37,421 bases of DNA, taken from contig JASGFG010000032.1 in assembly GCA_047605605.1 (NCBI GenBank), forward strand, positions 1 through 37,421, in the 5' to 3' direction. Source of the DNA: JAATGA01 sp047605605 (GTDB taxonomy: Bacteria; Pseudomonadota; Alphaproteobacteria; Rhodobacterales; Rhodobacteraceae). Positions 1 to 7,948 of this stretch are shown here, in pieces (the first letter of the stretch is position 1; every line of letters begins with the position of its first letter). The notes under the pieces were generated by a model. It worked only from the letters and a program-made list of their open reading frames with translations, ran no database searches and was not told the origin of the DNA. The position numbers and the translations under genes were made by a program.

Positions 1-821
1 GCCTTCAGCTTCTCTGCGGCCTCCTTTGGCAGAGCGAGGCGGAAGCCCTCGGCCTTTGCCACCATCTCGCCCGCCTCGTCCAGCAACTCAGTCTCGACGA
101 AATTCATCGCCGGAGAGCCAAGAAACCCTGCCACAAAGCGATTGACCGGCTTGTGATACAGCTCCAGCGGGGTGCCGATCTGCTGCACATAACCGTCGCG
201 CATAACCACGACGCGGTCGCCAAGGGTCATCGCCTCGACCTGGTCATGGGTCACATAGATCGACGTAGTTCCCAGCCGCGACTGCAGCTTCTTGATCTCA
301 ACCCGCATCTGGCCGCGCAACTTGGCATCGAGGTTGGACAGCGGTTCGTCAAACAGGAAGACCTGCGGATTGCGCACCAGCGCGCGGCCAAGCGCGACCC
401 GCTGGCGCTGGCCGCCCGAAAGCTGGCCGGGCTTGCGATCCAGATAGCTGGCAAGGTTCAGGATACCGGCGGCATCGCGCACGCGGCGGTCGATCTCCGC
501 CTTGTCGACCTTCGCCATTTTCAGCCCGAACGCCATGTTTTCAAAGACGGTCATATGCGGATAAAGCGCATAGTTCTGGAAAACCATCGCGATGTCGCGA
601 TCTTTGGGCGCAAGGTCATTCACCACCCGGTCTCCGATCAGGATCTCTCCCGAGGTGATGGTCTCCAGCCCGGCCACCATGCGCATGGTGGTGCTTTTGC
701 CGCAGCCGGACGGCCCGACAAGGACCATGAACTCCCCGTCTTGAATGTCGATATTCACGCCATGAACCACATTCACCGCGCCATAGGATTTCTTCACATT
801 CCGTATCGTGACCGATGCCAT
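1..821 (-). CDS. Sugar ABC transporter ATP-binding protein, UgpC/MsmK type (3' end cut by window)
   Basis: ATPase subunit that energises import of a carbohydrate through a binding-protein-dependent transporter. Reading leftward from the ATG at 821, the protein has Walker A GPSGCGKST (residues 36-44), the Q-loop VFQNYALYPHM, the signature LSGGQRQ (134-140), Walker B VFLFDEP (154-160), and then the switch THDQVEAMTLGDR. The C-terminal part begins the regulatory domain typical of MalK/UgpC proteins (GTPLELYHKPVNRFVAGFLGS). About 273 codons are present; family members are 330-370 residues, so the C-terminus lies beyond the left edge. It is the last visible gene of the leftward operon after gluconokinase (85-nt gap). 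Inference: it serves the binding protein and two permeases at 5649-8847, which have no ATPase beside them. The exact sugar cannot be read from sequence. Confidence 0.93.
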   Translation of the reverse strand, partial: MASVTIRNVKKSYGAVNVVHGVNIDIQDGEFMVLVGPSGCGKSTTMRMVAGLETITSGEILIGDRVVNDLAPKDRDIAMVFQNYALYPHMTVFENMAFGLKMAKVDKAEIDRRVRDAAGILNLASYLDRKPGQLSGGQRQRVALGRALVRNPQVFLFDEPLSNLDAKLRGQMRVEIKKLQSRLGTTSIYVTHDQVEAMTLGDRVVVMRDGYVQQIGTPLELYHKPVNRFVAGFLGSPAMNFVETELLDEAGEMVAKAEGFRLALPKEAAEKLK

Positions 822-906
822 TTTTCTCTCTCCCATTTTTTCGCTTTGCGCTTCAGGCGGCATTTGTTGCCAATGCCCGGCAGCGGCAGCCAGCACGGCG
901 CCGGTT

Positions 907-1431
907 TCAGGCGCCGTGCTGATCTGCCCGTGCTTTCAACCACGCGAGCGATTTCTCCAAGATTGCGGACACTTGCTGGCCAATATCCTGTTCCAGCACT
1001 CCGGGTTCGCCGCTTGGCGGCTCCAGTGCCGCAAGCTGGCTTTCAAGCATCGCCGCACCCATGAAATGCCCCTTGCGCTTTTCCAGACGGCGGGTAAGCA
1101 GCTCTTGCGAGCCCGACAGATAAAGGAATGCGAGATCAAGCCCGACAATCTGGCGTAGTTGATCGCGGTATTGCCGGCGCAGTGCCGAACAGGCGGCCAC
1201 CGCCCCCGGGCCGGACGCAAGAAGCGCCTTTCCCACCGCATCGAGCCAAGGCAGACGATCCGCGTCGTCCAGGGGAATTCCCGCAGCCATCTTCCGGATA
1301 TTCTCTGCCGGATGCAGATCGTCGCCCTCGATAAAGGCCAGATCAAGCCGCTCGGCAATTTCGCGGCCAAGGGAGGATTTTCCCGAGCCAGCGACACCCA
1401 TGACGACAAGACGCGTCCGAAAGCTCATCAT
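907..1431 (-). CDS. gntK: Gluconokinase
   Basis: Phosphorylates gluconate with ATP to 6-phosphogluconate in the cytoplasm. The 174-residue protein has the P-loop GVAGSGKS (residues 12-19) and the family blocks GDDLHPAENIRKMAAGIPLDDADRLPWL and KGHFMGAAMLESQLAALEPP, all diagnostic of the GntK/IdnK shikimate-kinase-like fold. Length fits the family (about 175). The start at 1431 overlaps the stop of the upstream reductase gene as ATGA; a second in-frame ATG lies at 1428. The product feeds directly into the 6-phosphogluconate dehydrogenase encoded two genes upstream in the same operon. Confidence 0.93.
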   Translation of the reverse strand: MMSFRTRLVVMGVAGSGKSSLGREIAERLDLAFIEGDDLHPAENIRKMAAGIPLDDADRLPWLDAVGKALLASGPGAVAACSALRRQYRDQLRQIVGLDLAFLYLSGSQELLTRRLEKRKGHFMGAAMLESQLAALEPPSGEPGVLEQDIGQQVSAILEKSLAWLKARADQHGA

Positions 1432-2327
1432 TGTTCGGCCTGCGACGGCAGGTTCAGCCGCTCCAGCCACAGGACCAGGGCGCTGTGATCCTTGTCGCCA
1501 TCGCCCTGGCGGGCAAGGTCGGAAAACGCACTGCGTACTGATTGCAGCAAAGGAAGAGTGACCCCCGAAGCTGTCGCCACAGCGGATGCCGCATCCAGAT
1601 CCTTGATCTGATTGTCAACCGAGCCGCCGGGTATGAAATCACGCGAGACCATACGCCCGCCATGAAGTTGCAGGATGCGGCTGTCAGCAAACCCCCCCGC
1701 AAGCGCCCGACGCAAAGCGGCAGGGTCCGCCCCGCCTGCACGGGCCAGTGTCATCGCTTCGGCCACGGCGCCGATCGTTACCGCGACGATGATCTGATTG
1801 GCCAACTTGACCAGCTGACCCGCGCCGCTGCTGCCGACATGGACGGGATTTCCCATTACCGAGAAAATAGGCTCGGCCTCGGCGAAATCGGCGGGGGCGC
1901 CACCTGCCATGATCGCAAGCGCACCGCGCGCGGCACCGTCGGTCCCTCCAGAGACTGGCGCATCCAGAAAACGCACGCCGTTTGCCGCCAGTCTGCGGGC
2001 ACAGCTGCGGGCAAAATCAGGATTGTTGCTGCTCATATCAATCACCAGCGCCCCCGGTTTCAGAACGCGGATCAGGGCATCTTTCCCGGGACCAAAAAGC
2101 AACGCCTCGACAGCTTCCGGACGGTCGAGCATCAGGATGATGACCTCCGCGTTCTTCGTTGCTTCGGGGGCGGTGGCGGCCAGGTCGGCCGCCAGACCGG
2201 CGAAAGGTCCAAGCTTTTCAGGGTTGCGGTTCCATAGCACAGGGGCCAGTCCCGCATCGACCAGCCGCCGCGCCATGCGCGACCCCATCAGCCCCAGTCC
2301 GAGAAACGCGATACGCTGTCTGTCCAT
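1428..2327 (-). CDS. NAD(P)-dependent beta-hydroxyacid dehydrogenase (GarR/GlxR/MmsB family)
   Basis: Reversible NAD(P)-linked oxidoreductase of the 3-hydroxyisobutyrate / tartronate-semialdehyde reductase family. Residues 10-15 are the nucleotide-binding GLGLMG; the substrate-binding block DAPVSGGTDGA is at 122-132 and the catalytic lysine sits in GQLVKLANQ (Lys174). The 299-residue length is typical. The ATG at 2327 was chosen because it precedes the Rossmann strand by only a few residues; the longer open frame upstream does not match the family. It lies between gnd (108-nt gap) and gntK (ATGA overlap), so it probably handles a hydroxyacid or semialdehyde side product of sugar-acid catabolism. 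Whether the substrate is tartronate semialdehyde, 3-hydroxyisobutyrate or another 3-hydroxyacid is not decidable from sequence. Confidence 0.85.
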   Translation of the reverse strand: MDRQRIAFLGLGLMGSRMARRLVDAGLAPVLWNRNPEKLGPFAGLAADLAATAPEATKNAEVIILMLDRPEAVEALLFGPGKDALIRVLKPGALVIDMSSNNPDFARSCARRLAANGVRFLDAPVSGGTDGAARGALAIMAGGAPADFAEAEPIFSVMGNPVHVGSSGAGQLVKLANQIIVAVTIGAVAEAMTLARAGGADPAALRRALAGGFADSRILQLHGGRMVSRDFIPGGSVDNQIKDLDAASAVATASGVTLPLLQSVRSAFSDLARQGDGDKDHSALVLWLERLNLPSQAEQ

Positions 2328-2435
2328 TGTCCCAATCCTGAAATCCCAGCCCCGTCTCGGTCGCTTCGAGTGGCGAGCGAGACGGGGCGAAAGCACTCGT
2401 TACTGCACAAAGACCAGCAGGCCCCTTGCACCCCT

Positions 2436-3836
2436 TCAGTGTGCCACTGCGGCCCATGGGCCGTGATGCAGAGGCAGGCCGTCAATGCGATCAAACCCAT
2501 GCGCGCCGAAAAAGTCTCGCTGCGCCTGGAGCATATTCGCGGTGCCGCGAGGTGTGCGGATCAGGTCGAACCACGAAATCGCCGCCGCGAGGGCTGGAAC
2601 TCCTTGACCACCCGCGATTGCCGACGAAACCACCTGACGCAGGCCACGTTCATGCTTGCGCAACAGGGCGCTGAAGGTCTCGGACACCGCAAGATTGCTG
2701 CCGGGATCAAGGGTCAGAGCCTCAGCCATATGGTCCAGCATCTCGGAGCGGATGATACATCCCGCGCGCCAGACCCGCGCAGAGTCGGGAAGCGACAGCC
2801 CCCATTCCAACGCGGTCGAGGCGGCGGCCAGCATTTCAAACCCCTGTGCGTAGCAAAGGATCTTGCCAGCGATCAGCGCATCCTCCAGATCTTCGATGGA
2901 TAGCGCGATACGGGATTGCGCTGCCGGGAACTTTTGCACCCCCGCATTGCGCAAGGCTGCCGCGCCCGAGAGGTTGCGCGCCATAACCGCGGCCTCTATC
3001 ACCGGAACCGGCGTTCCCAGAGTCTGGGCCTCAATCACGGTCCAGCGCCCTGTGCCCTTCTGCCCCGCGACATCGAGGATGACATCCAGCATCGGACTTC
3101 CGGTTTGGGGATCGGTTGCGCTCGCAACCGCCGCGGAGATCTCGACAAGGTAGCTCTTCAGCGGCCCCTCGTTCCAGCGTTGGAAAACGGCGCCGATCTC
3201 GGTGGCGCTCATCCCCATACCGTCGCGCATCAGCCCGTAGATCTCGGCAATCATCTGCATATCGGCATACTCGATGCCGTTATGCACCATCTTGACGAAA
3301 TGCCCGGCGCCGCCAGGCCCCATCAGGGCCGCGCAGGGTGTGCCCTGATGTCTGGCGGCTATTGCCTCAAGCATGGGACCAACCCGGTTCCATGCCGATT
3401 GCGCACCGCCGCCCATGATGGCAGGGCCGTGACGTGCACCTTCCTCGCCGCCCGAAACGCCGATCCCCATGAAGGCGAGGTCAGGATTATCGGCGATCCG
3501 GCGCTCGGTGTCGCGGAAATGCGCGTTTCCGGCGTCAATGATCAGATCATCCTCGCCCAGCAGCGGGCGGAGCGCCGCGATCTGATCGTCCACCGCCCGT
3601 CCGGCAGGAACCATCAGAATGATCGTGCGCGGCGGCGCGATGGCGGCCACCAGCGCGGCGAGATCCCCGGTGGGCACGATGTTTGCTGCCAGCGTTCCTG
3701 CCTCTGCGGCAAAGCGCGCCGCCACCGCCGGCGTGCGGTTGGCGACCGCGATCCGGTAACCTTTCTCGGCAAAGTTCAGCGCGAGCGCAGCTCCCATCGT
3801 TCCGAGACCGATCAGTCCCAAATCAGTGCGTTGCAA
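2436..3836 (-). CDS. gnd: 6-phosphogluconate dehydrogenase, decarboxylating (TTG start)
   Basis: Oxidises 6-phosphogluconate to ribulose 5-phosphate and CO2 with NAD(P)+. The 466-residue protein has the N-terminal dinucleotide motif GLGTMG (10-15), the substrate signature GIGVSGGEEGARHGPAIMGGG, the catalytic block KMVHNGIEYADMQMIAE, and a long all-alpha C-terminal domain, as in E. coli Gnd (468 residues). I chose the TTG at 3836: a strong ribosome-binding site (GGGGAGGAA) lies 5-6 nt upstream and the family alignment begins here. An upstream ATG in the same frame at 3953 would add 39 unrelated residues. It is the first gene of the leftward operon, and a candidate operator lies at 3872-3883. 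Confidence 0.93.
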   Translation of the reverse strand: MQRTDLGLIGLGTMGAALALNFAEKGYRIAVANRTPAVAARFAAEAGTLAANIVPTGDLAALVAAIAPPRTIILMVPAGRAVDDQIAALRPLLGEDDLIIDAGNAHFRDTERRIADNPDLAFMGIGVSGGEEGARHGPAIMGGGAQSAWNRVGPMLEAIAARHQGTPCAALMGPGGAGHFVKMVHNGIEYADMQMIAEIYGLMRDGMGMSATEIGAVFQRWNEGPLKSYLVEISAAVASATDPQTGSPMLDVILDVAGQKGTGRWTVIEAQTLGTPVPVIEAAVMARNLSGAAALRNAGVQKFPAAQSRIALSIEDLEDALIAGKILCYAQGFEMLAAASTALEWGLSLPDSARVWRAGCIIRSEMLDHMAEALTLDPGSNLAVSETFSALLRKHERGLRQVVSSAIAGGQGVPALAAAISWFDLIRTPRGTANMLQAQRDFFGAHGFDRIDGLPLHHGPWAAVAH

Positions 3837-3871
3837 GTGATTCCTCCCCAGGTGTCGACTGTGGCCGCCAC

Positions 3872-3883
3872 TTTGTATCCAAT
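3872..3883. promoter_or_regulatory. Candidate operator upstream of gnd (copy 1 of shared 12-mer)
   Basis: TTTGTATCCAAT on the + strand (ATTGGATACAAA in the gnd direction) lies 36 nt before the gnd start codon. The core TTGGATACAA is a near-palindrome (9 of 10 positions agree with TTGTATACAA), the style of site used by many GntR-family repressors of sugar-acid genes. The identical 12-mer occurs at 5558-5569 in the promoter of the divergent sugar transporter operon. A weak leftward promoter, TTGCGT - 18 nt - TATTGG, would overlap this site. No regulator gene is visible nearby. Confidence 0.5.
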
Positions 3884-4043
3884 ATCCATAATTTGAAATC
3901 TGACGCAAGTCCCAACCTGTCGTCCCGAAAACCGGACCAATCCCCGCCGTCATTCCGAACTTCGCAGCAGGGTTGACAGCGCCCCGAACGCGTTGTTAGC
4001 AATCGCCTGCCCGCACGGGCCGTAAGCGTTACCGTCATTCAAC

Positions 4044-4073
4044 GCACTCAACGATCCCCGGTGATCGGAGTGC
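4044..4073 (+). promoter_or_regulatory. Leader hairpin before the MFS gene
   Basis: GCACTC (4044-4049) pairs with GAGTGC (4068-4073), and CGATC (4052-4056) with GATCG (4063-4067), leaving a two-A bulge and a CCCGGT loop. The stem is followed by cTTT and lies 38 nt before the MFS start codon. It could be an attenuator, an mRNA-stabilising stem or an imperfect operator. A TTGACA at 3973-3978 is a possible -35 element for this gene, with only a poor -10 (TAGCAA). Confidence 0.35.
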
Positions 4074-4111
4074 TTTGCATGTGGCGCTGCCGGGGAAATC
4101 AGGAGAGCTTC

Positions 4112-5338
4112 ATGGCGCTTTCATCCCCATCTCCAACCCGGACAGAGCGGCACGACCAAATCAGATTGCTGATTCTCGCAGCCATTCTTTTCGTCTCATA
4201 TCTCTGTATCGGCCTGTCATTGCCGGCGGTGCCGGTCTTTGTCAGCGGGCAGCTTGGACTGGGCAACAGCCTGGCCGGACTGGCCGTCGGTATTGCCTTT
4301 ATCGCCACCTTCCTGATGCGTGGGCCGGCGGGTCTGATGTCGGACCGACGTGGGCCCAAGGCTGCGGTCATGCGCGGGCTGAGCCTGTATATTTCCGGTG
4401 CCATCGCCTCGCTGCTTGTCGGTCTGCCCGGCCTGAACGCCTGGCTGGCCTATACGATCCTGCTCGCCGGGCGCTTTGTGCTTGGCCTTGGCGAAAGCTT
4501 TGTGGCAGTCGGCATCATCGCCTGGGGCATCAGTATCGTCGGCCCTGCCCGTTCGGGCAAAGTACTCGCGCTGGTCGGCGCGGCGATTTACGGCGCCCTC
4601 GCGCTTGGCGCGCCGTTCGGCCTTTTGCTCCTGAGTCATGTCGGTTTTGCCGGGACGATGCTGCTGGCGACGGTTCTGCCCGCGCTTGGCCTGATCGTGA
4701 TCTGGATGCTGCCAGCCGCCGTCCCGGTTCCGGCAAGCCCGCGCCCGGGATTTCTGCGCATCATCGCGCAGATCTGGCCCTTTGGCATTGTGGTCTACCT
4801 TCAGGGCGTCGGCTTTGCGCTGATCGGCACCTTCTTCTCGCTCTATTTCCTGGCGCAGGGCTGGAGCCATGCCGGGCTGGGTCTGACGGCTTTCGGCATC
4901 GGCTTTGTTGCGGCACGCCTGTTCTTCGGCGGCCTGCCCGACCGGATAGGCGGGCTGCCGGTCGCCATGTTCTCACTGGCGGTCGCGGCGGTCGGGCAGC
5001 TCACGATCTGGCTCGCCCCCGGCCCTGTGATCGGTCTGACCGGGGCATTGCTGACCGGGCTGGGCGTTTCCATGGTCTATCCCGCGATGGGCCGTGAGGT
5101 TGTGCGCCGCGTGCAGCCGCATCTCAGGGCAACCGCGGTGGGGGGCTTCTCGGCCTTTCAGGATCTCGCCTATGGGCTGACCGGGCCGCTGGCGGGGCTG
5201 CTGGCTGACAGGGCTGGCCTTGGCAGCGTCTTCCTCACTGGCGCCATTACTGCGCTTGGCGGGCTGATCGTTGCAGTGATTCTACTGCGCGCAGGCAGCG
5301 GGGTCACCCCGCAGGGTGAGGGCGAGAGGCAACCCTGA
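4112..5338 (+). CDS. MFS transporter, YhhS/arabinose-efflux-like
   Basis: Twelve-helix inner-membrane permease of the major facilitator superfamily, 408 residues. Features seen: first helix ILAAILFVSYLCIGLSLPAVPVFVSG, then the loop-2/3 motif A-like stretch RGPAGLMSDRRGPKAAVMRG, and the segment GESFVAVGIIAWGISIVGPARSGKVLALVGAAIYGALALGAPFGL. These resemble the E. coli YhhS family, usually assigned to sugar or drug efflux. I start at the ATG at 4112, which follows the ribosome-binding site AGGAGAG; an upstream in-frame ATG at 4061 lies inside the leader hairpin. The gene is divergent from gnd and is followed by 310 nt before the sugar ABC operon. Efflux of a surplus sugar acid is plausible but unproven. 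Confidence 0.85.
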   Translation: MALSSPSPTRTERHDQIRLLILAAILFVSYLCIGLSLPAVPVFVSGQLGLGNSLAGLAVGIAFIATFLMRGPAGLMSDRRGPKAAVMRGLSLYISGAIASLLVGLPGLNAWLAYTILLAGRFVLGLGESFVAVGIIAWGISIVGPARSGKVLALVGAAIYGALALGAPFGLLLLSHVGFAGTMLLATVLPALGLIVIWMLPAAVPVPASPRPGFLRIIAQIWPFGIVVYLQGVGFALIGTFFSLYFLAQGWSHAGLGLTAFGIGFVAARLFFGGLPDRIGGLPVAMFSLAVAAVGQLTIWLAPGPVIGLTGALLTGLGVSMVYPAMGREVVRRVQPHLRATAVGGFSAFQDLAYGLTGPLAGLLADRAGLGSVFLTGAITALGGLIVAVILLRAGSGVTPQGEGERQP

Positions 5339-5532
5339 CGCGAAAAGACTGGGCGCGGCGCAACGATTTGTGAAGCCCCTTCGCCAACGCGCTCTCTAGC
5401 GCTTCATCGCTTTGGCAGGGCTGGATTCCGGCTCTGCAGTCATCCATATCATTGATATTAATAATATTTTTGAGAGTTTTCCACTGTTCGCCCCAAGCAG
5501 GCTGAGGGTGAAACCCCGGCTAAAACGAAAGA

Positions 5533-5560
5533 TTGACAGGTCTCTGGCAGTATGTATTTT
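5533..5560 (+). promoter_or_regulatory. Sigma70-type promoter of the sugar ABC operon
   Basis: A perfect -35 box TTGACA (5533-5538) is followed, after 16 nt, by TATTTT (5555-5560), four of six matches to TATAAT. Transcription would begin about 80 nt before the GTG start of the binding-protein gene. The 12-mer shared with the gnd promoter starts inside this -10 box, which is the expected placement for a repressor site. Confidence 0.55.
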
Positions 5561-5569
5561 GTATCCAAT
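5558..5569. promoter_or_regulatory. Candidate operator at the sugar ABC promoter (copy 2 of shared 12-mer)
   Basis: TTTGTATCCAAT is identical to 3872-3883 before gnd and overlaps the 3' end of the -10 box. Its near-palindromic core TTGTATCCAA suggests a dimeric regulator. Binding here would block RNA polymerase, which implies repression released by a sugar or sugar-acid ligand. Confidence 0.5.
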
Positions 5570-5648
5570 CCTGCATCTCACCTGCCTCGCCCCCGAAAAG
5601 GCATCAGAACAGATGAGCGCATGATTTTGTTTCAGGGAGGAAACAGTA

Positions 5649-6935
5649 GTGATTACACGCAGAACAATGTTTGGTGCTCTGGCAGGAACCACGCTGCTCA
5701 CCGTTCCGGGAGTGTTGCGCGCATTCGAATTTCCAGCCGAGCCGATGACCATTCAGATCTGGTGGCACGAGTTCGGTCCTTTGACCGCCTATATGGGTGA
5801 GTTGATCGCGGCCTATCAGGGACTGCATCCCAATGTCCGAATCGAGTCGGTAGTGGTCTCCTCCGGTGACCTCAACCAGAAGCTGACTGTTGCGCTGGCG
5901 ACCGGCACCGGCCCGCATATCATTGACAACGATGCCTCCTTCTTCGGGCTTTATTACAGCAAAGGCCTGCTGGACCCGCTGAATCTGGATGTGTTCGGTG
6001 TCGCGGACTACCAAGGCATTCAGGACCTTTACACGCCGGGTGGGCTGGACGCCGCGACCTTTGACGGCAAAGTCTACGCGCTGCCCTTCCAGGCCAATTC
6101 CATGAGCCTTTTCATCAACAACAAGGAATTCGTGGCCGCCGGGCTGGACCCGGTCGCCGATGCGCCGAAGACCTGGGAAGATATGATCGCGCTCGGGCCG
6201 AAGCTGAAGATCACCGAGGGCAACCGCACCGTCCAGAAGGCTTTTGATTTCCCTTATCATAGCCCGCGTTGGGAGTTGCAGCTCTTCCAGCCGCTGGTTG
6301 AACAGTTCGGAGGCCGCCTGCTGGCCGAAGATGGCGTGACCGTTTCGGCAAACAGCGAGGCTGCGGTCAAGGCGCTGACGCTGTGGCGCGATGTGACCCG
6401 CGTGACCGGAGATCCGCGCACCACGATGAATGTCTCTTCGGCGCCGAACCAGGATTTCCTCGATGGCCGAACCGCGATGTGGACGACAGGTCCCTGGGCC
6501 ACGCCTCAGATCCACAAATCGGCTATTGGTGAGGATTTCACCGTTGTCTCCTATCCGCAGTTGGACCCGCAGAACCCGCACACCATTCTCTATGGTTTCA
6601 TGTGGGCAGTGAACTCGTCCAAACCGGATCTCGAGAAGGCCGTGGCCTGGGACTTCATCCGCTTCATGCTGTCGAAGCCGGAAGAATGGATTTCCAAAGT
6701 CGGTTTCCTGCAGCCGCTCAAGGGCGTGACCGAGACCGAAGTCGCGCAGAACTTCCCCTTCTTCGCGGTCCATATGAAGGATATCGAGTCTGGCTCCTGG
6801 TATGTGCGCTCGGAATTTACCAATGAGATCAGCCAGGCCATCGGCCGGGCGATCGAGCGCACGGTTTATGATGATGTCGATCCGAAGGCCTCGCTGGATC
6901 AGGCGCAGAGCGAGATTGAGCGCGCCATCCGATAA
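5649..6935 (+). CDS. Sugar ABC transporter substrate-binding protein (Tat-type signal, GTG start)
   Basis: Periplasmic family-1 (MalE/UgpB-like) solute-binding protein of 428 residues that delivers a sugar to the permeases encoded next. The N-terminus TRRTMFGALAG, followed by a hydrophobic stretch and a short LRA end, resembles a twin-arginine signal, suggesting export of a folded protein. The mature part has the usual WWHEFGPLTAYMGELIAAYQ start, a FDGKVYALPFQANSMSLFINN hinge region and a FLDGRTAMWTTGPWATPQI block. I accept the GTG at 5649 because the strong ribosome-binding site GGGAGGAA ends 7 nt before it and the twin arginine would be lost with the ATG at 5667. It is the first gene of the rightward operon. 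The ligand is unknown; the dehydrogenase and lactonase downstream point to an aldose or polyol. Confidence 0.9.
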   Translation: MITRRTMFGALAGTTLLTVPGVLRAFEFPAEPMTIQIWWHEFGPLTAYMGELIAAYQGLHPNVRIESVVVSSGDLNQKLTVALATGTGPHIIDNDASFFGLYYSKGLLDPLNLDVFGVADYQGIQDLYTPGGLDAATFDGKVYALPFQANSMSLFINNKEFVAAGLDPVADAPKTWEDMIALGPKLKITEGNRTVQKAFDFPYHSPRWELQLFQPLVEQFGGRLLAEDGVTVSANSEAAVKALTLWRDVTRVTGDPRTTMNVSSAPNQDFLDGRTAMWTTGPWATPQIHKSAIGEDFTVVSYPQLDPQNPHTILYGFMWAVNSSKPDLEKAVAWDFIRFMLSKPEEWISKVGFLQPLKGVTETEVAQNFPFFAVHMKDIESGSWYVRSEFTNEISQAIGRAIERTVYDDVDPKASLDQAQSEIERAIR

Positions 6936-7027
6936 GCCTTTTCCCGTTGCCGGCATCCGTCCCGGCAGCGGGCCCTTTCTCTTCATCGAAATCACAGCGG
7001 CGCGCAAGCGCGCCTGAGGGGATCACC

Positions 7028-7948
7028 ATGTCACCCGTCAGTTCCTCAAGGCCTGCCAGCTCCGGGCGCCGTCCATGGCTTACGCCTGGCAGCAAACAGA
7101 CCGTCTTTGCCTGGGCCATTCTGCTCCCCGCGCTGCTGATCCTGGCGGTTTTTCGCTTCCTGCCGATGCTGGAGGCCTTTTACCTCTCGTTCACCGATTA
7201 TGACCTGATCCACCCGCCGCGTTGGGTGGGCTTGCAGAATTTCATCGACCTCGCCCAGGATCCGCTCTTCCTGAAATCGGTGAAAGTCTCGCTGATTTAC
7301 GTCAGCTGCAGTGTCATCCCGGTGATTCCGCTGTCGCTGGGGCTTGCGATCCTGTTCAACAGGGCGCTTCTGGCGCGCAATTTTCTGCGTTCGGCCATCT
7401 TTATGCCGGTGGTAATGCCGGCTGTGGTCATGGCCGTGGTCTGGACGTTCATGTATCAGCAGGACGGGGTGATGAACACGATCCTCGGCTGGGTCGGTAT
7501 CGATCCGGTGCCGTGGCTGCGGTCAAGCTCCACCGCGCTGTGGTCGGTGATCATGATCGGGATCTGGCGGGCGGTTCCCTATTACATGGTGATCTTCCTC
7601 GCCGGGCTGCAAGCAATCCCGCGCGACTATTACGACGCCTCGAAGATCGACGGCGCCGGCAACTGGGCCACCTTCCGCTATATCACGCTGCCGCTGCTGA
7701 AGCCGACCATGCTTCTGGTCGTGGTGATGAATGTGATCGTCGCCATGAAGGTCTTCGCGGTGCCTATGATCATGACCGGCGGCGGCCCGGGGGACGCGAC
7801 CCGCGTGTTGCCGCTCTTCATCTATCAGACCGCATTCGAGTTCTTCGACATGGGCAAAGCCTCGGCGATGAGCGTGGTGATGTTCGTCATCCTGATGAGC
7901 TTCGCCTTCATTCAGGTCCGTCTGTTCACGCGCAAGGAGGAGCAGTGA
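7028..7948 (+). CDS. Sugar ABC transporter permease, MalF/UgpA type
   Basis: Integral-membrane subunit of 306 residues with six predicted helices beginning at FAWAILLPALLILAVFRFLPMLEAFYLSF. The ATPase-contacting EAA-type loop reads DASKIDGAGNWATFRYITLPLLKPT near residue 203. The ATG at 7028 follows GAGGGGAT at suitable distance; the open frame extends upstream but without signals. Its stop overlaps the start of the next permease as TGATG, so the two subunits are probably made in equal amounts. Partners are the binding protein upstream and, by inference, the ATPase at the left edge of the window. Confidence 0.93.
   Translation: MSPVSSSRPASSGRRPWLTPGSKQTVFAWAILLPALLILAVFRFLPMLEAFYLSFTDYDLIHPPRWVGLQNFIDLAQDPLFLKSVKVSLIYVSCSVIPVIPLSLGLAILFNRALLARNFLRSAIFMPVVMPAVVMAVVWTFMYQQDGVMNTILGWVGIDPVPWLRSSSTALWSVIMIGIWRAVPYYMVIFLAGLQAIPRDYYDASKIDGAGNWATFRYITLPLLKPTMLLVVVMNVIVAMKVFAVPMIMTGGGPGDATRVLPLFIYQTAFEFFDMGKASAMSVVMFVILMSFAFIQVRLFTRKEEQ

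Larger units (their letters stand above)
5339..5648. promoter_or_regulatory. Intergenic control region of the sugar ABC operon
   Basis: No gene is seen here. The region holds a weak stem GCGCT-CTCT-AGCGC just after the MFS stop, a low-GC stretch around 5440-5475 containing the palindrome ATATCA-T-TGATAT (5446-5458), the operon promoter (5533-5560) with an overlapping operator (5558-5569), and the ribosome-binding site GGGAGGAA at about 5635-5642 that serves the GTG start at 5649. The low-GC patch stands out against the surrounding GC-rich DNA and could be an UP element or a bending-protein site. Confidence 0.5.
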
